64,000 nt of DNA from Limosilactobacillus oris DSM 4864 (lineage in GTDB: Bacteria > Bacillota > Bacilli > Lactobacillales > Lactobacillaceae), in assembly GCF_001434465.1 (NCBI RefSeq), contig NZ_AZGE01000005.1:26441-90440 (forward strand), read 5' to 3'. Below are positions 53,201 to 63,563 of the stretch, piece after piece (the stretch's first letter is position 1; each line of letters starts with the position of its first letter). The position numbers were made by a program, and so were the translations under genes. The notes beneath the pieces were generated by a model. It was not told the DNA's origin. It searched no databases and saw nothing but the letters and a program-made list of their open reading frames with translations.

Positions 53201-53835
53201 GGGGCCTCGATGAATTAGGCACGGTCAACGTCAGCGCGATTGAAGAGTATGACCGGGTCAAGGAGCGCTATGACTTCCTAAAGGGCCAGCAGCACGACCT
53301 CCTGGAATCACGGACCCAACTCCAGCAGACGATGGACGAGATGGATGGTGAGGTCAAGCAACGCTTTATGACCACCTTCAAGGAGGTCTCAGCTGCCTTC
53401 GACGAAACCTTCCGGCAGATTTTTGCTGGCGGGCGGGCCAAGCTGGAATTAACCGATCCGCATGACCTCTTGACGACCGGGGTCGATATTATGGCCCAGC
53501 CGCCGGGAAAGAAGAACCAGCATTTGAACCTCTTGTCAGGTGGTGAACGGGCCCTCACGGCGATTACCTTACTATTTGCCATCTTAAAGGTTCGCCCCGT
53601 CCCCTTTGCCATCCTGGATGAACCGGAGGCAGCGCTAGACGAAGTTAATGTCCAACGCTTTGCTAACTACCTGCAACGCTTTGGCAAAGAAGGACCACAG
53701 TTTATCGTAATTACCCACCGGAAGGGGACCATGATGGGGGCGGACGTCCTCTACGGGGTGACAATGCAAGAATCAGGGGTGTCGAAGATGATTTCCGTAG
53801 ACGTGATTGATACCCTGAATGACCAAGAAGAGTAG
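50269..53835 (+). CDS. smc: Chromosome partition protein SMC
   Basis: 1188 residues. Walker A [22 protein letters not shown]-type at the start, [16 protein letters not shown], Gln-rich coiled coils (about 170-510 and 680-1020), hinge (about 515-670, with LAGAVGELI and GAMTGGA), and C-terminal signature [17 protein letters not shown] plus Walker B [12 protein letters not shown]. It condenses and organises the chromosome. Confidence 0.97.
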   Translation: [1188 protein letters not shown]

Positions 53836-53846
53836 GAGGAATCAGA

Positions 53847-55235
53847 ATGGGATTATTTGATATTTTCCGCCGCCACAAAAAGGAAACACCGGCGAGTGAC
53901 CACGCAGCTTCCACATCGTTGACGACCGCGGCGTCGGCCAGCGCATCGACGACGGTGGCAGCTAGTCTTTCCACTAGTGGCAGTACCAGCCAGCAGGCCA
54001 GTGTGGCAAGTGCCAGCACGGAGCGGTCAAGTTCGGTCTCCCAGTCGGCCAGCAGCAGTTTAAGTACCAGCGTAAGCCAAGCGGCGGCTCCACTTAGTCA
54101 ATCATCGTTGTCAGCTAGTACGAGCGGCCTTGCGAGTGCTAGTTCAGCAGCTAGCTTGAGTACGGTTGCTGCCCACCAGTCAACGACGCTGGCGGCGAGT
54201 GTTTCTCCAGCGGTACCGTCCTCAGAACTGCCGGATGAGACAGCCGGACAAGCACCAAGCGGTGAAGAGTCAACCACTACCGCACCAAGTGAAGACCAAC
54301 AGGAGAAAAAGTATGACCGGGGCTTGGAAAAGTCGCGGACCGGCTTTGGTGCCCGTTTGAACCGCTTCCTGGCGAACTTCCGCCACGTCGACGAGGACTT
54401 CTTTGACGACCTCGAAGACATGCTGATTGAGTCAGACGTTGGCTATGACATGGCGATGAAGCTCAGTGACAGCCTGCGGGAAGAAGTTAAACTTGAAAAT
54501 GCCAAGAGCAAGCAGGAGGTTTCCAACGTCATCATCGAAAAGATGGTCGACCTCTACGAAGAAGCGGGCCAGGGTGAAAATCCCGACCTGCGGATGGCCG
54601 CGGAAGGGCCAACCGTTATCATGTTCGTCGGGGTTAACGGTGCCGGGAAGACGACCACCATTGGGAAAATGGCGGCCCTCTTCAAGCGGCAGGGCAAGAA
54701 GGTCCTGCTGGCGGCGGCCGATACCTTCCGGGCTGGGGCTACTGAACAGTTAGACGTTTGGGCCCAGCGGGACGGCGTTGATATTGTGACGGGTCCCGAA
54801 AACGGTGATCCGGCGGCCGTCGTGTTTGACGCGGTCCAAAAGGCAAAGCGGGAAGACTATGACGTCCTCTTCGTCGACACCGCTGGCCGGTTGCAGAATA
54901 AGGTCAACCTGATGAACGAGCTGGCGAAGATGAAGCGGATCCTGACCCGGGAGATTCCCGACGCACCGCATGAGGTCTTACTGGTCCTCGACGCGACGAC
55001 CGGTCAGAACGCCCTTAACCAGGCCAAACTCTTTAAGCAGAGTACCGACGTTACTGGAATTGTCCTGACGAAGCTCGATGGGACCGCTCGCGGGGGGATT
55101 GTTCTCGCAATTAGGAACGAACTTCACCTGCCAGTCAAGTATGTCGGCCTGGGTGAAAAGGTGGACGATCTGCAGAAGTTCAACGCCAGCGACTTTGTTT
55201 ACGGCCTCTTCAAGGGCCTGGTCGAGGTCGATTAG
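53847..55235 (+). CDS. ftsY: Signal recognition particle receptor FtsY with Ser/Ala-rich N-terminus
   Basis: 462 residues. After [14 protein letters not shown], residues about 15-135 are almost only Ser, Ala, Thr, Gln and Val, like serine-rich linkers of surface proteins; an acidic domain is usual here. The NG core follows: [14 protein letters not shown], Walker [42 protein letters not shown] and [10 protein letters not shown]. It docks ribosome-SRP complexes at the membrane. Confidence 0.96.
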   Translation: MGLFDIFRRHKKETPASDHAASTSLTTAASASASTTVAASLSTSGSTSQQASVASASTERSSSVSQSASSSLSTSVSQAAAPLSQSSLSASTSGLASASSAASLSTVAAHQSTTLAASVSPAVPSSELPDETAGQAPSGEESTTTAPSEDQQEKKYDRGLEKSRTGFGARLNRFLANFRHVDEDFFDDLEDMLIESDVGYDMAMKLSDSLREEVKLENAKSKQEVSNVIIEKMVDLYEEAGQGENPDLRMAAEGPTVIMFVGVNGAGKTTTIGKMAALFKRQGKKVLLAAADTFRAGATEQLDVWAQRDGVDIVTGPENGDPAAVVFDAVQKAKREDYDVLFVDTAGRLQNKVNLMNELAKMKRILTREIPDAPHEVLLVLDATTGQNALNQAKLFKQSTDVTGIVLTKLDGTARGGIVLAIRNELHLPVKYVGLGEKVDDLQKFNASDFVYGLFKGLVEVD

Positions 55236-55245
55236 GAGCGTCGCA

Positions 55246-55587
55246 ATGGAAATCGAAAAAAATTACCGGATCAACTCCTTATTTGAGTTCTACCAACCAC
55301 TACTGACTAAAAAACAAAATGACTACTTAGAGCTGTACTACGGGGATGACTATTCGCTGGGCGAGATCGCGGAAAACTTTCACGTCAGCCGGCAGGCAGT
55401 GTATGATAATATCAAACGGACGGAAAGCATTCTGGAAGACTACGAGCAAAAACTGCACCTCTACGCTGAGTTTCAGGCCCGCAATCGTCAGGCTGACGAG
55501 ATTCAGCAGTACGTGCGCAGCCATTACCCAGATGACGACCAGCTCAATGAATTGGTCAGCCACTTAGAGAGTTTGGAGGAAGAATAA
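55246..55587 (+). CDS. ylxM: SRP-associated HTH protein YlxM
   Basis: 113 residues from ATG 55246, ten bases after the ftsY stop. Sigma-70 region-4-like [50 protein letters not shown]. It is always next to ffh in Firmicutes and stimulates the SRP GTPases in some species. Confidence 0.93.
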   Translation: MEIEKNYRINSLFEFYQPLLTKKQNDYLELYYGDDYSLGEIAENFHVSRQAVYDNIKRTESILEDYEQKLHLYAEFQARNRQADEIQQYVRSHYPDDDQLNELVSHLESLEEE

Positions 55588-57030
55588 ATGGCATTTGAAG
55601 GATTGACAGAACGCCTGCAAAAGGCGATGGAAAAACTTCGGCGCAAACCGAAAGTGACGGAAGCCGACCTGCGGGAAACAATGCGGGAAATCCGCCTGGC
55701 CCTGCTGGAAGCCGATGTTAACTTTACGGTCGTCAAGGATTTCGTGAAGACCGTGCGGGAAAAGGCCGCCGGTGCGGAGGTCCTCAAGGGCTTGAACCCG
55801 GCCCAGCAAATCGTTAAGATCGTGAACGACGAACTGACGAAGCTGATGGGGGAAGAGGCGGTACCGCTAAACAAGGCCGCCCATATCCCGACCGTGATCA
55901 TGATGGTTGGGCTTCAGGGGGCTGGTAAGACGACCACTGCCGGTAAATTAGCCCTCCGGCTGAAGAATGAGGACCACGCCCGCCCGATGTTTATCGCGGC
56001 CGACGTTTACCGGCCAGCCGCCATCACCCAGCTGCAACAGGTCGCTGACCAAATCGACGTCCCGGTCTTTGAGAAGGGGACTGACGTTGACCCCGTGGAA
56101 ATTGTCCGCGAGGGGATGGAAGTGGCCAAGCAAAATCACAATGATTACGTCATCATTGATACCGCCGGCCGGCTCCAGATTGACGAGCAGCTGATGGACG
56201 AACTGGCGAACATCAAGGAGCTGGTTAACCCGGACGAAATCCTGCTGGTAATCGATTCGATGACCGGGCAGAACGCCGTCAATACCGCCCAGGGTTTTGA
56301 CGACAAACTCGACATTACCGGGGTTATCCTGACCAAGCTCGATGGTGACACCCGTGGTGGGGCTGCCATGTCAATCCGGGCCGTTACTGGTAAGCCAATC
56401 AAGTTTGTCGGTGAAGGGGAAAAGATGGCGGACCTGGATGTCTTCCACCCGGACCGGATGGCTTCGCGGATTCTCGGCATGGGGGACATGATGACCCTGA
56501 TCGAGAAGGCCCAGAAGAACTTCGATGAAGAACAGGCCCAGGAAACGATGGACAAGATGCGGGAAAATACGTTTGACTACAACGACTTTCTCGCCCAGAT
56601 GGACCAGGTCACCAAGATGGGGCCGCTGGAAAACATCCTCAAGATGATGCCGGGGATGGCAAACAATCCAGCACTCAAGAACATCAACATTGATCCTAAG
56701 CAGTTCGCCCACATCAAGGCGATTGTTCTCTCAATGACCCCTGAGGAACGGGAAAATCCTGACCTGATGAACCCCAGTCGTCGGCGCCGACTAGCTGCTG
56801 GTGCCGGTCGGCCAATCGTCGAGGTCAACCGGATGATTAAGCAGTTTAACCAGATGCGGAAGATGATGAAGCAGGTCACGAATGGCAACATGAGTGGGAT
56901 GCAAAACCTCTTCGGCGGCCAGATGCCCGGTGGCAAGATGGGGCAGATGGCGATGAACCGGATGGCCCGGAAGATGAAGAAGGATAAGGCCAAGCGGATT
57001 AAGAAACTTCGCAAGATGCGGAAAAAGTAA
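55588..57030 (+). CDS. ffh: Signal recognition particle protein Ffh
   Basis: 480 residues. N domain, G domain (GLQGAGKTTTAGKLALRL, DVYRPAAITQL, DTAGRLQIDEQLMDEL, TKLDGDTRGGAAMSI), and a C-terminal Met-rich M domain (MQNLFGGQMPGGKMGQMAMN) that holds signal peptides and 4.5S RNA. Its start follows the ylxM stop immediately. Confidence 0.97.
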   Translation: MAFEGLTERLQKAMEKLRRKPKVTEADLRETMREIRLALLEADVNFTVVKDFVKTVREKAAGAEVLKGLNPAQQIVKIVNDELTKLMGEEAVPLNKAAHIPTVIMMVGLQGAGKTTTAGKLALRLKNEDHARPMFIAADVYRPAAITQLQQVADQIDVPVFEKGTDVDPVEIVREGMEVAKQNHNDYVIIDTAGRLQIDEQLMDELANIKELVNPDEILLVIDSMTGQNAVNTAQGFDDKLDITGVILTKLDGDTRGGAAMSIRAVTGKPIKFVGEGEKMADLDVFHPDRMASRILGMGDMMTLIEKAQKNFDEEQAQETMDKMRENTFDYNDFLAQMDQVTKMGPLENILKMMPGMANNPALKNINIDPKQFAHIKAIVLSMTPEERENPDLMNPSRRRRLAAGAGRPIVEVNRMIKQFNQMRKMMKQVTNGNMSGMQNLFGGQMPGGKMGQMAMNRMARKMKKDKAKRIKKLRKMRKK

Positions 57031-57035
57031 ACGAA

Positions 57036-57088
57036 AACCAGCGTTACCAGTATTTGGGATTTCCAGATGCTAGTAGCGCTGGTTTTTT
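57036..57088 (+). terminator. Terminator after ffh
   Basis: AACCAGCG and CGCTGGTT with inner TAC/GTA pairing, followed by TTTTTT. Confidence 0.85.
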
Positions 57089-57116
57089 AGTACCCGGCCA
57101 GTTAGATGATTTGATA

Positions 57117-57145
57117 TTGCGATTGGGGATGGAATGGAATATTAT
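57117..57145 (+). promoter_or_regulatory. Promoter of the surface protein gene
   Basis: TTGCGA (57117-57122), 17 bases, TATTAT (57140-57145). It shows that the ATG at 57134 is not the start. Confidence 0.75.
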
Positions 57146-57178
57146 AAACATGTTTCAAAATTAGTTATAGGGGGATTG

Positions 57179-60055
57179 ATGATGGTTTCTTGTAATAATC
57201 ACCAACGGATACTCGCTCGGCAGCCACGCTACGGGTTGCGAAAGCTCGGCGTCGGGGTCGCCTCGGTCCTGCTATCCACCAGCTTTTGGCTAGGCATGAC
57301 CAGCAACGTGCGGGCGGATACTAATCCAACGCCGGCAGGCACCCAGGCAAATAGTGGGGTGGGGGTACCCGCAAGTGATCAGCAGCAACCGTTGACGAAC
57401 GCTGCTAGTAATCCGGCGGCTGCTCCAGCCGCGGCAACGAGCACTAGCAAGAGTTTAACGCCGACCAGGGCAATTGACGATCAGGTCGGTCAAGGGATCA
57501 CGGTTACCAATCATACGATTACCGAAACAGCGGGCGACAAGGATACGGGTAACCCGGGGACAGTTACCCTCCACCTGGGCCTAACCGTTCCTGCTGTGGA
57601 AGTTATCCAGCTGCAGAATGGTGACTATATCAACGTTAAACTAGGCTTGCCGTACACGACTGCTGACGGCCAGCAGGAAGTATTTAGCTATGGGGCAATC
57701 AATGGTAACAGCCAGGTACCCCTGTGGTATGAGGGACATATTGTCGGTTACATCCTGCCAGCCGGCAACTTAGCCAGTTACCAGCAGTCAGTTCCGGGGG
57801 CTGGGGCTACCGTTAATGACCCTCACTGGCAGGTAGTCGCTAATTCTAATGATAATGCCTTGGCAAATGCCGGGAGCAACGGCTACTACCAAATCATCTT
57901 TAATTCCTTTTTAAGCAGCTACTTCCGCAACAATCAGGGGACGCCGAACGCGTTGACCTTTAACGCTGACCTGGTATGGTACAACCCAAGCAGTAACGGT
58001 GATAAGAAACTGTTGCCGCCTAGTCAGGCCCTCGTCCTGTACGCACCCGGGACAAGTGCGGGAAGCTATACGCCGGGTGCTGACTTGCAGATCGGTGACC
58101 AGCATTACGCCAGCGGTTTGCACTTGCAGGTAGTTAAGGATGCCAGCACCGAGACAATTCCGGTGGCTACTAAGATTGTTTCCAGTGACCATACTGGTTC
58201 TGTCCCAGCTCATACCTGGGTGAATGGCCAGGAGTACCTCAAGCTGGTGGACCCGACCCAGGGAGTAGGAATTTCGCTCGCCGATGTTGGTTCCGACTTC
58301 ACCATTACGGTTACCAAGCCGGCAAGTACCGGTGAGGTGGAGACTAACTTTGTCAGTGCCGCGGACTTGCAACGGGAGCTGCAGGAGATTATCGTTCCGG
58401 TAATCAGCAGTGATTCTATCAAGCTGAATGACCAGTTGACGGATTCTGGCGCCTTTTACCTGACGAAACAGTATGTTTACCAAAAGCCCTTGGTAAAGGT
58501 GGAACGCACGGATAACGGTGCCGATGAAGCGACCTACCATGTTACCGTCAGCGGGGATTACGCGGGCTTCCGTTCAACTAATAGTGACGGTAGTTCACCG
58601 GTCACCCTGCTGACCTGGAAACCGACGGACCCGGTCGCGCTGATGCCCGGGGATGGTATTCGGAACTACAAGCAAGACCGGCAGGCGGCTAGCTATGGTG
58701 ACCAGCCGGGCAACTGGCTGGGTGGTTACTCAATCCAGAGCGCAGCGGTTCGTGAATATATGGATAGTCATCCCTGGCACGCGAAGGTCGTTAGTCAGGG
58801 GCAAACGAAGTATGACGCGGACTGGGGATACTGGATCGATATCAAGAACGACCTCAAGCCGGTTAGCCGGGCCTATGTCGACTCGACCTACTATGGTTTC
58901 GTTAACCAGGTGATCCACTTTGTTAATGAGCAGGGCCAACCAATGACGCAGCCGTCTGGGGAGGGAATCCCCGATGTCAAGCGGCAGGTAGTTTTCACCA
59001 GCAAAACGGGGAAAGCCGGCAGCTACCATACTGATGAACAGTTTAATGCCCTGAACCTTCCGGTGGTTGACGGGTATACCGCCTACCAGGGCGTCCAGTC
59101 GGCCGACGGGCAGCTAGCAATGACGGCTGATGGTCAGGCGCAAACGACGGGGGCGGCAATCCGCCAGGCCGGCCAGGAAGCACCATTCGACTTTCCGCAC
59201 GCTGACTTTATTGAGTATGTGGTTTACAAGCCGGTTGCTCAGGAGAATGCTCATTTACGTTTTTACGATGATACTGACCAGCGCTTTATTCCGGGCTTGT
59301 CGGACCTGAGCGTTAGCGGTAGGAGTGATAAGCCAATTGTCTTTACAATTCCTACAAACTATGACCTCAGTAATTACGACTATGCTGGTACCTACGTGGG
59401 GAATGATCCGGCTAACAAGGACCAGTGGCTGAATGGACTCGTGCTGAGCGAAGTCAGTTTTGGCAACTTCGATACCGCCCCAGCTGACGACCAGTATTTC
59501 ATTGCCCACTTTACACACCGAACTGTCCCAGTTAGTGAACAGAAAACAGTAACGGAAACCATTCATTACGTCGACGCGGCCGGCCACCACTTGCTGCCAG
59601 ACTATCAGAGTCAGGTCTCCTTTACACAGACGGGGAAGCGGGATTTGGTGACCGGGGCAGTGACGGCCACCTGGTCTGGACCACAAACCTTCCCGGCGGT
59701 GGTCTCACCCGCCATTTCCGGCTACCGGCCCGACATCGCGGAGGTGGTTGCGTTTACGGTCAACCATGCAAGTTCAAATGTGGAGCGAACGGTAGTTTAC
59801 CGGCCAGTTACGTCTCCGGTGGCCCCACGGCCAGAACAACCGGGGCAACCGGCTCAACCGGGTGAAGGGGGAGCTCAGCCCGGGACGCGGACTGGACTGC
59901 CGGTGGCCGTTACCCCAGTTGACAATGATGAGGTGGCCGGGTCCCAGCAGCTGCCCCAGACCGGAAGAAGTGAAAATCCAGGGCTGATTGCCCTTGGGCT
60001 AGCGGTCCTCGCTGCTTCGTTTGGCCTTGCAGGTACCCGGCGGAAAAATAATTAA
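57179..60055 (+). CDS. LPQTG-anchored surface protein with MucBP-like domains
   Basis: 958 residues from ATG 57179 (or 57182), AGGGGGATTG upstream. Signal peptide of YSIRK-like type ([20 protein letters not shown]) cut near VRA-DT. Then a Thr/Pro/Ala linker, a large beta-rich N-terminal region (about 100-560), two MucBP-like units (about 570-690, [12 protein letters not shown]; about 792-890, [12 protein letters not shown]), a Pro/Gln/Gly spacer and the sortase signal LPQTG (925-929), membrane helix and RRKNN tail. Probable mucus adhesin. It interrupts the usual ffh-rpsP adjacency. Confidence 0.9.
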   Translation: MMVSCNNHQRILARQPRYGLRKLGVGVASVLLSTSFWLGMTSNVRADTNPTPAGTQANSGVGVPASDQQQPLTNAASNPAAAPAAATSTSKSLTPTRAIDDQVGQGITVTNHTITETAGDKDTGNPGTVTLHLGLTVPAVEVIQLQNGDYINVKLGLPYTTADGQQEVFSYGAINGNSQVPLWYEGHIVGYILPAGNLASYQQSVPGAGATVNDPHWQVVANSNDNALANAGSNGYYQIIFNSFLSSYFRNNQGTPNALTFNADLVWYNPSSNGDKKLLPPSQALVLYAPGTSAGSYTPGADLQIGDQHYASGLHLQVVKDASTETIPVATKIVSSDHTGSVPAHTWVNGQEYLKLVDPTQGVGISLADVGSDFTITVTKPASTGEVETNFVSAADLQRELQEIIVPVISSDSIKLNDQLTDSGAFYLTKQYVYQKPLVKVERTDNGADEATYHVTVSGDYAGFRSTNSDGSSPVTLLTWKPTDPVALMPGDGIRNYKQDRQAASYGDQPGNWLGGYSIQSAAVREYMDSHPWHAKVVSQGQTKYDADWGYWIDIKNDLKPVSRAYVDSTYYGFVNQVIHFVNEQGQPMTQPSGEGIPDVKRQVVFTSKTGKAGSYHTDEQFNALNLPVVDGYTAYQGVQSADGQLAMTADGQAQTTGAAIRQAGQEAPFDFPHADFIEYVVYKPVAQENAHLRFYDDTDQRFIPGLSDLSVSGRSDKPIVFTIPTNYDLSNYDYAGTYVGNDPANKDQWLNGLVLSEVSFGNFDTAPADDQYFIAHFTHRTVPVSEQKTVTETIHYVDAAGHHLLPDYQSQVSFTQTGKRDLVTGAVTATWSGPQTFPAVVSPAISGYRPDIAEVVAFTVNHASSNVERTVVYRPVTSPVAPRPEQPGQPAQPGEGGAQPGTRTGLPVAVTPVDNDEVAGSQQLPQTGRSENPGLIALGLAVLAASFGLAGTRRKNN

Positions 60056-60074
60056 GCCTGTCAAGAAAAACTAC

Positions 60075-60103
60075 TTTACATTCTCTCGGAAGACTGGTAT
60101 ATT
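60075..60103 (+). promoter_or_regulatory. Promoter of rpsP operon
   Basis: TTTACA (60075-60080), 17 bases, TATATT (60098-60103). Confidence 0.75.
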
Positions 60104-60137
60104 ATTACCTGTTAAAAGAAATCAGGGAGGTGCAAAA

Positions 60138-60413
60138 ATGTCTGTTAAAATTCGTTTAAAGCGTATGGGTTCTAAGAAGCGTCCTTTCTACCGGATCGTT
60201 GTTGCCGACTCACGTTCACCACGTGATGGTCGTTTCATTACCGCTTTAGGTACTTACAACCCATTGACTACTCCTAAGGAAGTCAAGTTTGATGAAGATG
60301 CTGTTATGGAATGGCTGCAAAAGGGTGCCCAACCATCCGACACTGTTCGCAACATGCTTCAAAAGGCTGGCGTTATGCAGAAGTACCACGAAGCTAAGTA
60401 CGCAAAGAAGTAA
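60138..60413 (+). CDS. rpsP: 30S ribosomal protein S16
   Basis: 91 residues from ATG 60138 behind AGGGAGGTGCAAAA; the longer frame overlaps the surface-protein gene. [36 protein letters not shown]. Heads the rpsP-khpA block. Confidence 0.97.
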   Translation: MSVKIRLKRMGSKKRPFYRIVVADSRSPRDGRFITALGTYNPLTTPKEVKFDEDAVMEWLQKGAQPSDTVRNMLQKAGVMQKYHEAKYAKK

Positions 60414-60426
60414 GTGATGATTTATC

Positions 60427-60687
60427 ATGACTGAGACAAATATAGAGACGCTGATTCGTGATTTGGTTACCCCGCTATTAAAACATCCGGCGGCGTTAAC
60501 GATTTCCCAAGAGGATGGTGGGCGTTACCACCAGTATATTGTTAACGTTGCCCAAGAAGATATTGGGCGCCTGATTGGCCGCCAGGGTCACGTTGCTGCA
60601 GCATTGCGGACCGTTGTTGAGGGTGCGCGTTCTCGGCGTTCCAATTCTAAGAAAGTCCGGTTACTGATTAACGATCATCGTCACTAA
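60427..60687 (+). CDS. khpA: KH-domain RNA-binding protein KhpA
   Basis: 86 residues. Single KH domain with the GxxG loop in EDIGRLIGRQGHVAAALRTVVEGA. With KhpB it binds many RNAs and affects cell elongation in Firmicutes. Between rpsP and rimM, as usual (ylqC position). Confidence 0.93.
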   Translation: MTETNIETLIRDLVTPLLKHPAALTISQEDGGRYHQYIVNVAQEDIGRLIGRQGHVAAALRTVVEGARSRRSNSKKVRLLINDHRH

Positions 60688-60690
60688 ATA

Positions 60691-60722
60691 AAAACTCCCA
60701 CACCAGTTCTGTGGGAGTTTTT
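60691..60722 (+). terminator. Terminator after khpA
   Basis: AAAACTCCCACA / TGTGGGAGTTTT, perfect 12-bp stem; T-rich end. Confidence 0.9.
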
Positions 60723-60742
60723 ATCTTTTTTAGGAGGAAAAT

Positions 60743-61249
60743 ATGCAATTTTATAATGTTGGTAAAATTGTCAACACCCATGGTATTCGGGGCGAGGTTC
60801 GGGTCCTGCCCACCACTGACTTTGTTGACGAGCGGTTTGCGCCCCAGCAAAAGCTCTACCTGCAAGGGACGGGCGCGCCGGTTGAATTAACGATTGAACG
60901 GTCCCGCCAGCACAAAGGTTTTATTCTGGTGAAGTTCGTGGGCTACGATAATATCAACGATGTCGAAAGTTTTCGCAACCATGAGTTAATGGTCAGTGCA
61001 GCGGACCAGCAACCCTTAGAGGACGGCCAGTATTACTACCACCAGATTATTGGCCTGACTGTTAAGACGGTGGCGGGGGAAGAACTCGGTAAAGTCAAGG
61101 AGATCCTTGCTCCAGGTGCTAATGACGTTTGGGTTGTGGAGCGTCCAGGAAAGGCGGACCTCCTGCTACCGGTGATTGACGACGTGGTCAAGCAGGTCGA
61201 CCTCGACAACGGTCAGGTGCTGGTTGAATTAATGGAGGGGTTAGGATAA
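60743..61249 (+). CDS. rimM: Ribosome maturation factor RimM
   Basis: 168 residues. [23 protein letters not shown] start, [17 protein letters not shown], the PRC-barrel segment [13 protein letters not shown] and [13 protein letters not shown]. It helps 30S head assembly around S19. One-base overlap with trmD. Confidence 0.96.
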   Translation: MQFYNVGKIVNTHGIRGEVRVLPTTDFVDERFAPQQKLYLQGTGAPVELTIERSRQHKGFILVKFVGYDNINDVESFRNHELMVSAADQQPLEDGQYYYHQIIGLTVKTVAGEELGKVKEILAPGANDVWVVERPGKADLLLPVIDDVVKQVDLDNGQVLVELMEGLG

Positions 61250-62007
61250 TGCGAATTGATGTGTTGAGCCTTTTTCCAAACATGTTTCAAGCGACGATGG
61301 GCGAGTCGATTATCGGTAAGGCGCAGGAAAACGGCTTCTTGGACCTCCAGGTGACCGATTTCCGCGACTACACCACTGATAAGCACAACCACGTCGATGA
61401 TGCGCCATTTGGCGGGGGCGCCGGAATGCTCCTCCAGCCCCAGCCAATTTTTGACGCGATGGACGCAATTGAAAAGGAAACGGCGGGCAAGTATCCCCGG
61501 GGACGGGTTATCCTGATGGATCCGGCGGGCCGGCGTTTTGACCAGGACTATGCCCAGGAGCTGGCCCAGGAGGAACACCTGACCTTCATCTGCGGGCATT
61601 ACGAGGGCTATGACGAACGAATCCGTCAGCTGGTGACTGATGAGGCTTCCCTGGGCGACTATGTCCTGACCGGGGGCGAACTAGCGGCGATGGTGATGAT
61701 TGACGCGACCGTGCGCTTTGTCCCGGGAGTCCTTGGCAACATGGCTTCTCCGATGGGTGATTCCTTCAGTAACGGCCTGCTTGAATATCCGCAGTACACG
61801 CGGCCGGCGGACTTCCGTGGCATGAAGGTGCCGGAAGTCCTGACCAGCGGGAACCACCAGAAAATTCGCGAATGGCGGATGAGGGAGTCGCTGCGGCGGA
61901 CCCTCCACCGGCGGCCAGACCTGCTGGAATCCGCCTCGCTCAGCCGGGAACAGCAGCGGATGCTAGAAGATATTAAGCTGGACGAAGACCCGGACGTACC
62001 GGATTAG
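61249..62007 (+). CDS. trmD: tRNA (guanine-37 N1)-methyltransferase TrmD
   Basis: 252 residues. Knotted methyltransferase: [53 protein letters not shown] and [20 protein letters not shown]. It methylates G37 and prevents +1 frameshifts. Confidence 0.97.
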   Translation: MRIDVLSLFPNMFQATMGESIIGKAQENGFLDLQVTDFRDYTTDKHNHVDDAPFGGGAGMLLQPQPIFDAMDAIEKETAGKYPRGRVILMDPAGRRFDQDYAQELAQEEHLTFICGHYEGYDERIRQLVTDEASLGDYVLTGGELAAMVMIDATVRFVPGVLGNMASPMGDSFSNGLLEYPQYTRPADFRGMKVPEVLTSGNHQKIREWRMRESLRRTLHRRPDLLESASLSREQQRMLEDIKLDEDPDVPD

Positions 62008-62017
62008 GGAGAGGCTC

Positions 62018-63450
62018 ATGAAAAAATTGTTTGAACGCTTGCTTTGGAAGCAGGATCCGGCGGTGTACCAGCAAAAGGATGCTAAACTGACGCCTAGTTT
62101 GCGAACAATTGACCTGATTGGTCTCGGGACCGGGATGGTTGTTGGTACCGCGATCTTTACCCTGCCAGGAATCGTCGCGGCTGAGCATACCGGGCCCGCC
62201 GTGCCCCTGGCCTTCATCGTGGCGGCAATTGGGGCGGGTTTATCGGCCTTAGCCTATGCAGAAATGTCGTCAGTCTTGCCCTTTGCCGGCTCGGCCTTTT
62301 CCTGGATTAACGTCCTCTTTGGTGAATTTTTCGGCTGGATTGCCGGTTGGGCCTTGCTGGCCGAATACTTTATCTCGGTTGCCTTTGTTGCCTCCGGCTG
62401 GTCGGCCTATATGCAAGGCTTTTTAGCCAGCCTGGGAATTAAACTGCCGGTGGCCCTGACCGGGGGCTTTAATCCCCGTCAAGGCTCCTACGTTGACTTT
62501 TGGCGGCGGTCGCCATCCTGGCGGTGGGAATTTTGACTTCCCGTGGGGTCCACCAGGTGAGCCGGATTGAAAACATCATCGTTGCAATCAAGCTTCTGGT
62601 GATTATCATGTTCATCGTGGTCGGGGCGACCGCCATCCAGGCCAATAACTACGTGCCCTTTATTCCAGCGCACCGGCCGGGAACGAGCTTTGGGGGCTGG
62701 CAGGGGATCCTTGCCGGGACGGCCCAAATCTTTATCGCCTACGTTGGCTTTGACGCAATTGCGGCCAACACAGCGGAAACGAAGAACCCGCAAAAGACGA
62801 TGCCCCGGGGCCTAATCGGGACCCTGGTACTCGGTACTGGCTTCTTTATCGCCGTTTCCCTGGTGCTGGTGGGGATGTTTAAGTACTCCCGTTACGCCAA
62901 TAATGCTGAGCCGGCTGCCTGGGCACTGCGCCAGTCGGGGCACTACCTGACGGCCAACTTGTTGTCAGTGGTGGCGATTATCGGGATTTTTTCCGCGCTG
63001 ATTGCGATTCTGCTGGCGTCGTCGCGGCTAATCTATGCCTTTGGGCGGGACGGCCTCTTGCCGAGCCGGCTGGGGATTGTTAATGGCCGCCACGTGCCCA
63101 GCCACGCCCTCTGGCTGATTACTTTGTTGGCGATGGTCCTGGGTTCGGTCTTTCCGTTTACTTTTCTGGCGACCCTGGTTTCCGCCGGGACCCTGGTAGC
63201 TTTCATTTTCGTGTCCCTCGGAATTTACGCCCTGCGGCCACGTGAGGGGAAGGATTTGCCGGATGCCCAGTTTAAGATGCCCTGGTACCCGGTGCTGCCG
63301 ACGGTTTCGGCCCTGTTTTCTGCGGTAATTTTCTGGGGCCTGAATAAGGATGCGAAGATTTTGATGGTCGGCTGGTTCGTGATTGGCCTGCTGATTTACT
63401 TTGTTTACGGTATTCGGCATTCCATCATTAACCAGGAGCACGGGAAATAG
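62018..63450 (+). pseudogene. APC-family amino-acid permease, frameshifted
   Basis: The first frame (62018-62536) encodes residues 1 to about 161 of an APC transporter (GLGTGMVVGTAIFTLPGIVA, helices 1-4) and then runs into nonsense. The +1 frame from about 62500 to 63450 encodes the rest (SRIENIIVAIKLLVIIMFIV, FIAYVGFDAIAANTAET, ASSRLIYAFGRDGLLP). One extra T in the TTTT at 62498-62501 would restore a continuous protein of about 477 residues reading DFLAAVAILAVG. All helices are otherwise intact. It resembles the cationic amino-acid transporter (YfnA/CAT) group. Either a recent natural loss or a base-calling error. Confidence 0.85.
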
Positions 63451-63453
63451 CCC

Positions 63454-63482
63454 TTGCAAGTTAGCACGAAACCATGTATAGT
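63454..63482 (+). promoter_or_regulatory. Promoter of rplS
   Basis: TTGCAA (63454-63459), 17 bases, TATAGT (63477-63482). Confidence 0.85.
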
Positions 63483-63488
63483 AGTTAA

Positions 63489-63563
63489 TGGCTGTTTAGC
63501 CGTGAATAACGGTATTCCGCTGCCCATTGTGGACATGAATGTCGGCGAAAGGAAAGAAATTGT
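63489..63563 (+). promoter_or_regulatory. L19 ribosomal protein leader
   Basis: A 75-base leader with GGCTGTTTAGCC and CCATTGTGG hairpins before the AAAGGAAAG ribosome site. An L19 autoregulatory leader is known at this place in Firmicutes; identified by position and pairing, not by a covariance search. Confidence 0.55.

Noticed and set aside
57134..57178. Upstream ATG of the surface protein
   Set aside because: It lies within the promoter (before the predicted transcript start) and has no ribosome site.
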